Source: an uncultured Bacteroidales bacterium
Lineage (GTDB): Bacteria > Bacteroidota > Bacteroidia > Bacteroidales > Paludibacteraceae
Direction: 5' to 3'
NCBI GenBank assembly: GCA_903873355.1
Contig: CAIQOG010000653.1
Span: 1 to 6,665, forward strand
DNA length: 6,665 bases
Below are positions 1-6,665 of the stretch, in pieces (the first letter of the stretch is position 1; the number at the start of each line of letters is the position of its first letter). Both the position numbers and the translations under genes were made by a program. The notes under the pieces are model-generated. The model searched no databases and was not told the origin of the DNA. It saw only the letters and a program-made list of their open reading frames with translations.

Positions 1-336
1 ATGTTTGACAAATATACCGAAAATCCTCTTAAAGCCGAGGATCGTGTTTATCCGGTTGATTTTACCACTGCGCGTGAAAATACCCAGATCTTCTTTTTAG
101 AAATTCCAGATGGTTATACTATAGAACAACTACCAAAAAACATTAAGATGGCCTTACCCCAAAACGCTGCGAGTTTTCAAATGCTGTCTACTGTGAATGA
201 AAATAAAGTTCAGGTTTTATTTAAGTTCTCTATTAACAAACCCGTATTTTATCAACCTGAATATCTTGATTTAAAAACTTTTTTTGATGAACTGGTGAAA
301 AAACAGTCCGAAATGTTAATATTCAAACATGTTTAG
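1..336 (+). CDS. DUF3857/transglutaminase-like protein, C-terminal fragment (gene cut by window edge)
   Basis: This is the last 111 codons of a gene that starts left of the window. The first codon happens to be ATG, but it lies inside what reads as a conserved domain, so it is not taken as the real start. The fragment begins with an ENPLKAEDRVYPVDF segment and continues as a beta-rich domain (IFFLEIPDGYTIEQLPKN, then FKFSINKPVFYQPEYLDLKTFFDELVKKQ). This is the pattern of the C-terminal DUF3858-type domain that follows the transglutaminase-like core in Bacteroidota DUF3857 proteins, as recalled from the family. No catalytic residues fall in this part, so activity cannot be judged. It ends with TAG, 90 bp before a complete gene whose C-terminus has the same layout, suggesting a tandem pair. 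The family is usually exported to the periplasm or cell surface; its substrates are not known to me. The family call is fairly sure, the function is not. Confidence 0.75.
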   Translation: MFDKYTENPLKAEDRVYPVDFTTARENTQIFFLEIPDGYTIEQLPKNIKMALPQNAASFQMLSTVNENKVQVLFKFSINKPVFYQPEYLDLKTFFDELVKKQSEMLIFKHV

Positions 337-426
337 ATATATAACATGTGCAATAATAGAGATTTAAACCAAAAGACCATATTCATTGCGAGTCCCTTGC
401 AATAACTAAAAAATAAAAATGAACGT

Positions 427-2331
427 ATGAAAAAGAAATCATTATTGATTGTGTCTTTCATCCTGCTCTTTGCTTTATTGCAGGCTAAAGACCTCAAATA
501 TGCTATTAAAGATATTCCACAAGCACTGAAAGAAAATGTGCATACAGTAATGCGTCTGAATCAGATGGAAGTTGAAATTAAATCTGAAAAACTGGTTGTA
601 GTTACAATAACCGAAGTTCGGACTATTCTCAATAAAAATGGTCACTACGACAGTTTTTTCAGGGAAATGTATAGCCCTATGAATAAAATCATCTGGATTA
701 AAGGAAAACTCTTTGATGAATCAGGGAAGCAAATAAAATCATATTTTTCAGACGATGTAAAAGATTTCTGCTATAGAGACGGATTTTCGCTTTATCAGGA
801 CAACAGGGTAAAAATGATTGATCCAGAATATGCAAACTATCCTTTTACAGTAGAATACACTTATCAGATGGAAATGAAACAATCATTGTTTCTACCGTCT
901 TGGAGTCATTCTCCTGAAAACACATCTTTCGAAATCTCATCCTACACACTAAAAGTTCCACCCGGCTATAATTTCAGGTATAAAGAATATAATTTGTCAA
1001 AACCAGTAGTTAAATCAACTGTAGATGGTAAAGAAATTTATAGTTGGTCTTTAAATAATTTGAAAGCAAGAGTAGACGAACCACTTTCATCTATTAAGAC
1101 ACCCGATTTCCCATTGGTACGAGTTGCTCCAAATAACTTTATGTTAGGAGAAACCAAAGGCTCAGCTGAAAGTTGGAAACAATTGGGAATGTGGGCTACA
1201 ACGCTCATTACCGATAAAGACAAATTGCCGGATGCAACTATTGCCAAGGTAAAAGAACTAACAACTAATTGTAAAACTGATATCGAAAAGGTGAAAGTAA
1301 TTTATGAATTTATGCAACAAAAAACCCGTTACGTAAATATTGCTATTGGCATTGGTGGTTGGCAACCTTTCGATGCATCGACAGTTGATAAAAACTCATA
1401 TGGTGATTGTAAAGCTCTTTCTAATTATACCCATGCACTTTTGAACGCAGTTGGTGTCAAATCATTTTATACTTTAGTAAAGGCTGGTTCGGAAGCCGAC
1501 GATATTGATGAAAGTTTTCCATCCAGTCAGTTCAATCATGCATTTGTTTGTGTCCCTGTTGAGAAGGATACTATCTGGCTCGAATGTACCAGTCAAAGAC
1601 TTCCATGCTGTTTTAATAGCGATTTTACGGACGATCGTAACGTTTTAATAATTGATGGAGAAAATAGCAGATTAGTTCATACGCGCATTTATCCTGCTAC
1701 TGAAAATTGTACCAACCGGACATCAAAGATTTTACTGAAAGATGAAACATCAGGCGAAGCTACAGTAAAAACGCAATATATCGGCTTAGCTTATGGCGAT
1801 ATGTCGCGCATTTTATATGTAGATGATGCAGATAAGAAAAAACATATTACACAAGGGATTGAATTACCTTCCTTTACACTCAACAACTTTTCCTTTATTG
1901 AAAACAGAAGCAAGACACCTTCTCTAAACGAAAATCTGAATATGAGCATAACCAATTACATTCATAAGCTATCAGGTGAAATATTGTTACTGCCATTAAA
2001 TTTCATGAATAAGTTGACTTCTATTCCGGAAAAAGTCAGAAACCGGAAAACAGAAATGTGTATTCGTCGCTCTGAACAAGAGAATGATACAGTAGTATAT
2101 CAACTGCCATATGAATATAAAATTGTTGAAATACCAACCAACCAAAACATTACAAGTAAGTTTGGAAAATACACTGCTTCGGTAACTAAAAAGGAAAACA
2201 TCATCACTTATAATCGTCATTTTGAACTGAATAAAGGAACTTATCCGGCTGAAGATTATGCCGATTTCAGGGACTTTCTGGAACAGGTTTCTACTGCCGA
2301 TGAAGTGGTGGCCAATTTGAAAAAACAATAG
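427..2331 (+). CDS. Secreted DUF3857 / transglutaminase-like domain protein
   Basis: A complete 634-residue protein. It starts with a signal peptide: KKK at residues 2-4, a hydrophobic stretch at about 6-18 and a probable cleavage after LQA (residue 20), so it is likely periplasmic or surface-exposed. A lipobox cysteine is not present. Residues about 40-220 fit the beta-rich DUF3857 domain. Residues about 265-395 fit a transglutaminase-like core with the papain-type triad visible: Cys328 in YGDCKALS, His371 in FNHAF and Glu386 in IWLECTS, where classical transglutaminases have Asp. I recall the WLECTS form as usual in this family. The rest, with FTDDRNVLII and the end segment FELNKGTYPAEDYADFRDFLEQV, fits a DUF3858-type C-terminal domain. 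Such folds can act as transglutaminases or cysteine proteases; which applies here is unknown. The start ATG at 427 is chosen because it gives the signal peptide; the upstream region is A-rich with no Shine-Dalgarno. It probably shares a transcript with the paralogue upstream. Confidence 0.88.
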   Translation: MKKKSLLIVSFILLFALLQAKDLKYAIKDIPQALKENVHTVMRLNQMEVEIKSEKLVVVTITEVRTILNKNGHYDSFFREMYSPMNKIIWIKGKLFDESGKQIKSYFSDDVKDFCYRDGFSLYQDNRVKMIDPEYANYPFTVEYTYQMEMKQSLFLPSWSHSPENTSFEISSYTLKVPPGYNFRYKEYNLSKPVVKSTVDGKEIYSWSLNNLKARVDEPLSSIKTPDFPLVRVAPNNFMLGETKGSAESWKQLGMWATTLITDKDKLPDATIAKVKELTTNCKTDIEKVKVIYEFMQQKTRYVNIAIGIGGWQPFDASTVDKNSYGDCKALSNYTHALLNAVGVKSFYTLVKAGSEADDIDESFPSSQFNHAFVCVPVEKDTIWLECTSQRLPCCFNSDFTDDRNVLIIDGENSRLVHTRIYPATENCTNRTSKILLKDETSGEATVKTQYIGLAYGDMSRILYVDDADKKKHITQGIELPSFTLNNFSFIENRSKTPSLNENLNMSITNYIHKLSGEILLLPLNFMNKLTSIPEKVRNRKTEMCIRRSEQENDTVVYQLPYEYKIVEIPTNQNITSKFGKYTASVTKKENIITYNRHFELNKGTYPAEDYADFRDFLEQVSTADEVVANLKKQ

Positions 2332-2356
2332 CGAACTTTAAATTTTCAGGTTTTAA

Positions 2357-2390
2357 AAAACCCTTGCATCCAAATAGCTGCAAGGGTTTT
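2357..2390. terminator. Bidirectional intrinsic terminator between convergent genes
   Basis: A perfect 12-bp inverted repeat (AAAACCCTTGCA at 2357-2368, TGCAAGGGTTTT at 2379-2390) encloses a 10-nt loop. The right arm ends in TTTT followed by a T/A-rich run for plus-strand transcripts. On the minus strand the arm ends in a run of six T. It sits 25 bp after the stop of the plus-strand transglutaminase-like gene and 94 bp after the stop of groEL, so it can stop transcription from both sides. Confidence 0.9.
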
Positions 2391-2440
2391 CGTTATATAT
2401 AGAGTCCACAGGGTTTCGCCTGCAGGAAGATAGTTCTTTT

Positions 2441-2482
2441 TCAGTTGACAGTTGTCAACTATACATTGTCAACTGTCAATTG
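2441..2482. repeat. Six-unit heptamer repeat just downstream of groEL
   Basis: Exactly 42 bp divide into six heptamers read on the plus strand: TCAGTTG, ACAGTTG, TCAACTA, TACATTG, TCAACTG, TCAATTG. The approximate consensus is TCAAYTG; the third and fourth units are the most divergent. Because the unit is nearly self-complementary, the array also contains inverted repeats, such as AGTTGACA (2443-2450) with TGTCAACT (2453-2460), and 13-nt arms at 2442-2454 and 2470-2482 with one mismatch. It begins two bases after the groEL stop codon. On the groEL strand the hairpin is followed by a purine-rich stretch, not a T run, so it is not called a terminator. Confidence 0.75.
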
Positions 2483-2484
2483 GT

Positions 2485-4198
<1,714 letters not shown>

Positions 4199-4202
4199 CT
4201 AA

Positions 4203-4472
4203 TTAAATAATTGCCAAAATATCCGACTGACGCATGATCAGGTATTTTTCACCTTCCCATTCCAATTCTGTTCCGGCATATTTGCCATACAATACGGTAT
4301 CGCCTACGGCAACAACCATTTCTTCGTCTTTAGTTCCTTTTCCTACGGCTAATACTTCAGCTTTTAGCGGTTTTTCTTTAGCTGAATCCGGAATAATGAT
4401 TCCGCTCACTGTTCTTTCTTCTGCCGGTGCCGGTTTTACCAACACGCGATCGGCTAATGGTTTAATGTTCAT
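4203..4472 (-). CDS. groES: 10 kDa co-chaperonin GroES
   Basis: An 89-residue co-chaperonin, slightly shorter than the usual 95-97 residues. It forms the heptameric cap on GroEL in the cytoplasm. The start [14 protein letters not shown] is the canonical N-terminus. Residues about 16-34 form the mobile loop, with the GroEL-contacting hydrophobic triplet Ile25-Ile26-Ile27 in [13 protein letters not shown]. Next come the short roof loop region GKGTKDEEM (44-52), [14 protein letters not shown] (57-70) and the closing strands [17 protein letters not shown]. It lies upstream of groEL on the same strand with an 86-bp gap; the two are presumably cotranscribed. The region before it carries a candidate promoter and repeated TGACA boxes. 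The start region is A-rich without a Shine-Dalgarno motif, as usual in Bacteroidota. Confidence 0.98.
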   Translation of the reverse strand: MNIKPLADRVLVKPAPAEERTVSGIIIPDSAKEKPLKAEVLAVGKGTKDEEMVVAVGDTVLYGKYAGTELEWEGEKYLIMRQSDILAII

Positions 4473-4535
4473 ATTTTTTCGGTTTTAAATTGTTTGTTTT
4501 TTACGGTTACTTTTCTTTCAGAAATTATGCCAAAG

Positions 4536-4543
4536 CAAAATTA
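4536..4543 (-). promoter_or_regulatory. Candidate -7 element of the groESL promoter
   Basis: Read on the minus strand this is TAATTTTG, an exact match to the TAnnTTTG -7 consensus of the Bacteroidota primary sigma factor. It would place the transcript start near 4529 and give a leader of about 57 nt before groES. No TTG -33 element is found at the usual distance. An alternative reading is a TTGACA hexamer (4544-4549) with a 16-bp spacer to TAATTT (4522-4527), resembling a general sigma-70 promoter. Either reading puts the promoter in the same 95-bp gap. Confidence 0.5.
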
Positions 4544-4578
4544 TGTCAATTTTGTCATGATAGTTTGTCATTTTGTCA
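4544..4578 (-). promoter_or_regulatory. Four TGACA boxes upstream of groES, candidate stress-control operator
   Basis: On the minus strand TGACA occurs four times in 35 bp, at 4574-4578, 4566-4570, 4553-4557 and 4544-4548 (start-to-start spacings 8, 13 and 9 bp). Three of them are followed by AA, giving TGACAAA. The last box abuts the candidate -7 element, and the first two reach into or across the stop codon of the upstream glycosyltransferase gene (4568-4570). No CIRCE inverted repeat (TTAGCACTC with GAGTGCTAA) is present. A regulator binding here is inferred from the repetition and position only. Confidence 0.4.
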
Positions 4579-5452
4579 GTGATGTGTTGCAAAGAAACAA
4601 CAGTTTGTACCAATCGTAGAGGAGTAAAGAGGGAGATTTACGACAAAGTATCCAACGAAGAATTCCTTTTGTTAATCTGAACTTCAGAGCGAATAATCCA
4701 TTTAATCTCAGAGAGTTGATTTTCAGAAATGATTTCAGAAGCATGGATTCATCTGACAGGAATGGATATTTTCCGGAACAATACAATAGGTAAAGATTAC
4801 GGGTGGCTTCTTCTGTTTTTTTTAGAAACGTCCGGTTATCGTCCAGTCCTTTGTGAATAAGTGGATTATCAATCTGAATAAATTCATAACCCAGCTGATG
4901 CAGTTCGTGACCAAAAAGCATATCCTCATGTCCGTAGCCCCGAATGCTCTCGTCGAAACGAACTTCGTTGAAAATCTTTTTGGAAATCAGGAAGTTGAAG
5001 GTAGCAAAATTGTTCTTTCCGCGTTCAACAGCCGTTCTTGCTTCCCTTACACGACCGTATTTTAATCGCAAACTATAATCTGAATCATTTTCTTTCGAAT
5101 CGTAAGCCGTACCACCTATCACGATACAGTCTTCTTTGCAAAATGCCAGGTACTTTGCCACAAAATCAGTTGAGCAAACCTCTGCATCACAATCCATAAA
5201 CAGCAAATGGTCAAACTTTGCTTCGTCTGCCAACTTGTTTCGAATGGCCGAGCGACCGATATTTTCTTTCAGAGCAATGTATTTGCAATTTTCAAGTTTA
5301 CCGATCAGTTTGTTTTCAGCAATAAATTTGTCAGAGCCATCCTCTATTACAATCAGCTCAAAATCAATACCTGAGTCCATAGCCTGACGGTGCAATTCTG
5401 TTGCCAGTCGGGTGATATTGTAGTTGTATGTTGGAATAAGGATGGAGAGCAT
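4568..5452 (-). CDS. GT-A fold glycosyltransferase, family 2-like
   Basis: A 294-residue cytoplasmic or membrane-associated glycosyltransferase that likely transfers a sugar from a nucleotide-sugar to a growing glycan. The N-terminal GT-A nucleotide-binding part is clear: ILIPTYNYN at 4-12, ELIVIEDGSD at 32-41, ENIGRSAIRNKLADEA at 63-78 and the metal-binding DxD-type motif FMDCDAEV at 85-92 (Asp87 and Asp89). The acceptor side has RFDESIRGYGHEDMLFG at 165-181, in which the Glu-Asp pair 176-177 matches the GxGxED motif of GT2 and galactosyltransferase C-terminal domains and probably includes the catalytic base. The last 70 residues are basic and hydrophobic (LNGLFALKFRLTKGILRWIL), suggesting contact with the membrane, without a clear transmembrane segment. 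It starts 3 bp after the stop of the preceding glycosyltransferase gene, so the two are probably translationally coupled. Donor and acceptor cannot be read from the sequence. Confidence 0.9.
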   Translation of the reverse strand: MLSILIPTYNYNITRLATELHRQAMDSGIDFELIVIEDGSDKFIAENKLIGKLENCKYIALKENIGRSAIRNKLADEAKFDHLLFMDCDAEVCSTDFVAKYLAFCKEDCIVIGGTAYDSKENDSDYSLRLKYGRVREARTAVERGKNNFATFNFLISKKIFNEVRFDESIRGYGHEDMLFGHELHQLGYEFIQIDNPLIHKGLDDNRTFLKKTEEATRNLYLLYCSGKYPFLSDESMLLKSFLKINSLRLNGLFALKFRLTKGILRWILCRKSPSLLLYDWYKLLFLCNTSLTK

Positions 5453-5455
5453 GAT

Positions 5456-6568
5456 TTATTGTTTGTTGATAACTGACATCAATATTTTTTCTTCATTTTC
5501 CCAGCAAAGTTCTTTTTTGGCTTTAGTAGTGTTTTTCTTCACAATATTGTATCTCGTTTCGTCAGCAAAAATGGAATTTATAACTTCAGCAATATGCTTT
5601 GGCTCATGGTTTTGAATATAATAGCCAATATCGTATTTATCAATAATCTGTCGCAATTCCAGCAGTCCTGAAGAAAGCGTTGGAATGCCTGAATGAATAT
5701 AATCGAACAATTTATTGGGCAATGAAAAATGATAATTCAGGTTTGTATCTTTGTCGATGGCAAGTCCCAAATCACTGTTTATGGTATATTGACGTAATTC
5801 TTCAAAGGGCATTTTGTCCTTAAAAATCACTTTGCTTTGCAACTGTTTTTCTTCAACCATCTTCTTGAGGGTGGGCAGCACGTCGCCACTTCCACAAATT
5901 AGCAATACCGCATTTTCAATAAATTGCATAGCTTCAACAGCCTCTTCGGCACCACGTTGCACATTAATTCCTGTTCCCTGAAGAATCAGAATACGTTTAT
6001 CAGCCGGCAAGTCGAGCTCCTGGCGAGACTTCAGTCGATTGGGTGAAAATGTCGTCGGAATATTGCGACTCACCTGAACTGTTTTATGAAATTTATCGCT
6101 GTAAAGTTTAGCGATGGAAGCATTAACAGTGAGAATATCAGTCAAATATGGAAAAATGGAATTTTCAATTTTTCTCCAAATGGCTTGTACAGCCGGACGA
6201 TTGACAAGTTCAGGTGTTTCGGTGTAATACTCATGAGAGTCGTAAATCAATCTTTTTCCTCGAAGTGTAGCAGCCAAAAAAGCAGCAGGCAGTGTATCGA
6301 GATCGTTGGCAAAAATTAAATCGACATCGGCTAACAGTAAATGAAAGAAGAGTCGGATGTTGTATTCTGCATAAAACAATGGACCACTGTGAAAGAAGAG
6401 TTTCTTACGAAGAATAAAATAATTACGTTGAAGTGCTTTACTTTCAGGCAATAATCGTCCATATTCCACCACCCAATAACCGCATTTTTCGAGTGTCAGG
6501 CAGGTTTTGTGAACCCGCTGGTCAGTCGACAAATCGTTGGTGACACAGACTATGGCCTTTTTTTTCAT
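5456..6568 (-). CDS. GT-B fold glycosyltransferase, family 4-like
   Basis: A 370-residue glycosyltransferase, full length for the family. The N-terminal Rossmann domain begins KAIVCVTNDLSTDQRVHKTC (4-23), a segment I recall from a common Bacteroidota glycosyltransferase group, and includes LIFANDLDTLPAAFLAA (84-100) and LIYDSHEYYTETPEL (107-121), consistent with the acceptor-side domain. The C-terminal nucleotide-sugar domain shows ILQGTGINVQRGAEEAVEAM (195-214), LLICGSGD (222-229) and FSLPNKLFDYIHSGIPTLSS (281-300). In this last motif the usual EX7E pair is altered: Asp289 stands where the second Glu is expected, and the first Glu is absent; Glu304 follows in GLLELRQII. Related proteins often show SLPNKLFDYI, so it is probably active. 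No signal peptide or transmembrane segment is seen. It is followed after 3 bp by a GT-A glycosyltransferase, so both probably add sugars to the same surface glycan. Specificity is unknown. Confidence 0.92.
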   Translation of the reverse strand: MKKKAIVCVTNDLSTDQRVHKTCLTLEKCGYWVVEYGRLLPESKALQRNYFILRKKLFFHSGPLFYAEYNIRLFFHLLLADVDLIFANDLDTLPAAFLAATLRGKRLIYDSHEYYTETPELVNRPAVQAIWRKIENSIFPYLTDILTVNASIAKLYSDKFHKTVQVSRNIPTTFSPNRLKSRQELDLPADKRILILQGTGINVQRGAEEAVEAMQFIENAVLLICGSGDVLPTLKKMVEEKQLQSKVIFKDKMPFEELRQYTINSDLGLAIDKDTNLNYHFSLPNKLFDYIHSGIPTLSSGLLELRQIIDKYDIGYYIQNHEPKHIAEVINSIFADETRYNIVKKNTTKAKKELCWENEEKILMSVINKQ

Positions 6569-6586
6569 TCCTAGTAAATCAGGGTT

Positions 6587-6665
6587 TTATTTATCTTTAA
6601 GGTAAGAAATGATATCCTGATAAAGTTTCCGGTGATAGGAACGGGGTGTATCCTCAACCGAAGTA
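6587..6665 (-). CDS. C-terminal end of an unidentified protein (gene cut by window edge)
   Basis: On the minus strand a reading frame enters from the right edge and stays open for 25 codons, ending EDTPRSYHRKLYQDIISYLKDK before a TAA at 6587-6589. The stop lies 18 bp before the start of the GT-B glycosyltransferase gene, the close packing expected of an operon. The lysine-rich helical-looking tail is typical of a real C-terminus. A second frame is also open across this end (see rejected items), so the call rests on spacing and composition. I do not recognise the family; a polysaccharide-biosynthesis protein would fit the context, but that is a guess. Confidence 0.5.
   Translation of the reverse strand, partial: TSVEDTPRSYHRKLYQDIISYLKDK

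Noticed and set aside
1..3. ATG at the first base as the true start of the left-hand gene
   Set aside because: The encoded residues begin in the middle of a conserved C-terminal domain, and the window edge gives no upstream information; a truncated gene is far more likely.
385..403. Small inverted repeat ATTGC / GCAAT between the two plus-strand genes
   Set aside because: Only five base pairs with a nine-base loop and no T run; too weak to call a terminator or operator.
419..430. Four-codon frame ATG AAC GTA TGA overlapping the start of the 427-2331 gene
   Set aside because: An ATGA overlap could in principle mediate coupling, but such a short frame in A-rich DNA is expected by chance and has no ribosome-binding support.
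1996..2328. 110-codon open frame on the minus strand inside the transglutaminase-like gene
   Set aside because: It is antisense to the conserved C-terminal part of a well-supported gene and shows no domain or plausible start context. The frame at 1038-1247 is rejected for the same reason.
2441..2482. CRISPR array or mobile-element end
   Set aside because: Units are 7 bp with no spacers, there is no transposase gene nearby, and no target-site duplication is visible; a short tandem repeat explains it.
4473..4567. CIRCE operator or sigma-54 promoter before groES
   Set aside because: No GCACTC/GAGTGC inverted repeat is present, and the TTGGCATAATTTCTG stretch lacks the GC at the -12 position required for a sigma-54 site.
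6571..6665. Alternative open frame on the minus strand at the right edge, ending at a TAG (6571-6573)
   Set aside because: Its translation (LRLRIHPVPITGNFIRISF and onward) has an unlikely composition for a C-terminus and ends 2 bp before the next start; the frame ending at 6587 has a more protein-like, lysine-rich tail. The choice is not certain from so little sequence.

Overview
The window looks like chromosomal DNA from a member of the Bacteroidota, most likely a Bacteroidales. The evidence is the GroEL/GroES sequence type with a short Met/Gly tail, a DUF3857/transglutaminase-like secreted protein family typical of this phylum, A/T-rich start regions without Shine-Dalgarno motifs, and a TAnnTTTG-type -7 element upstream of groES. 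The genus call is an inference from general resemblance only.

Left part, plus strand (1-2331): the 3' end of one DUF3857/transglutaminase-like gene is followed by a complete gene of the same general family (427-2331) with a signal peptide and a visible Cys-His-Glu triad. The two look like tandem paralogues. A strong bidirectional terminator hairpin (2357-2390) separates them from the convergent right-hand block.

Right part, minus strand (2485-6665, transcribed right to left): the tail of an unidentified gene (6587-6665), a GT-B glycosyltransferase (5456-6568), a GT-A family 2-like glycosyltransferase (4568-5452), then groES (4203-4472) and groEL (2485-4116). The first three are packed at 18 bp and 3 bp and probably form one surface-polysaccharide or glycoconjugate operon. 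groESL probably has its own promoter in the 95 bp before groES, where four TGTCA/TGACA boxes sit beside a -7-like element and run into the stop codon of the glycosyltransferase gene. No CIRCE element is visible.

The most unusual structure is non-coding. groEL is flanked on both sides by short repeats with a 7-bp period: six heptamers (42 bp) start just after its stop codon, and the whole 86-bp groES-groEL spacer is built largely of two other heptamer families. No new multi-gene system is evident; the protein-coding content is ordinary for the phylum. No RNA genes, CRISPR arrays or insertion sequences were seen, and no gene-free stretch exceeds 300 bases.
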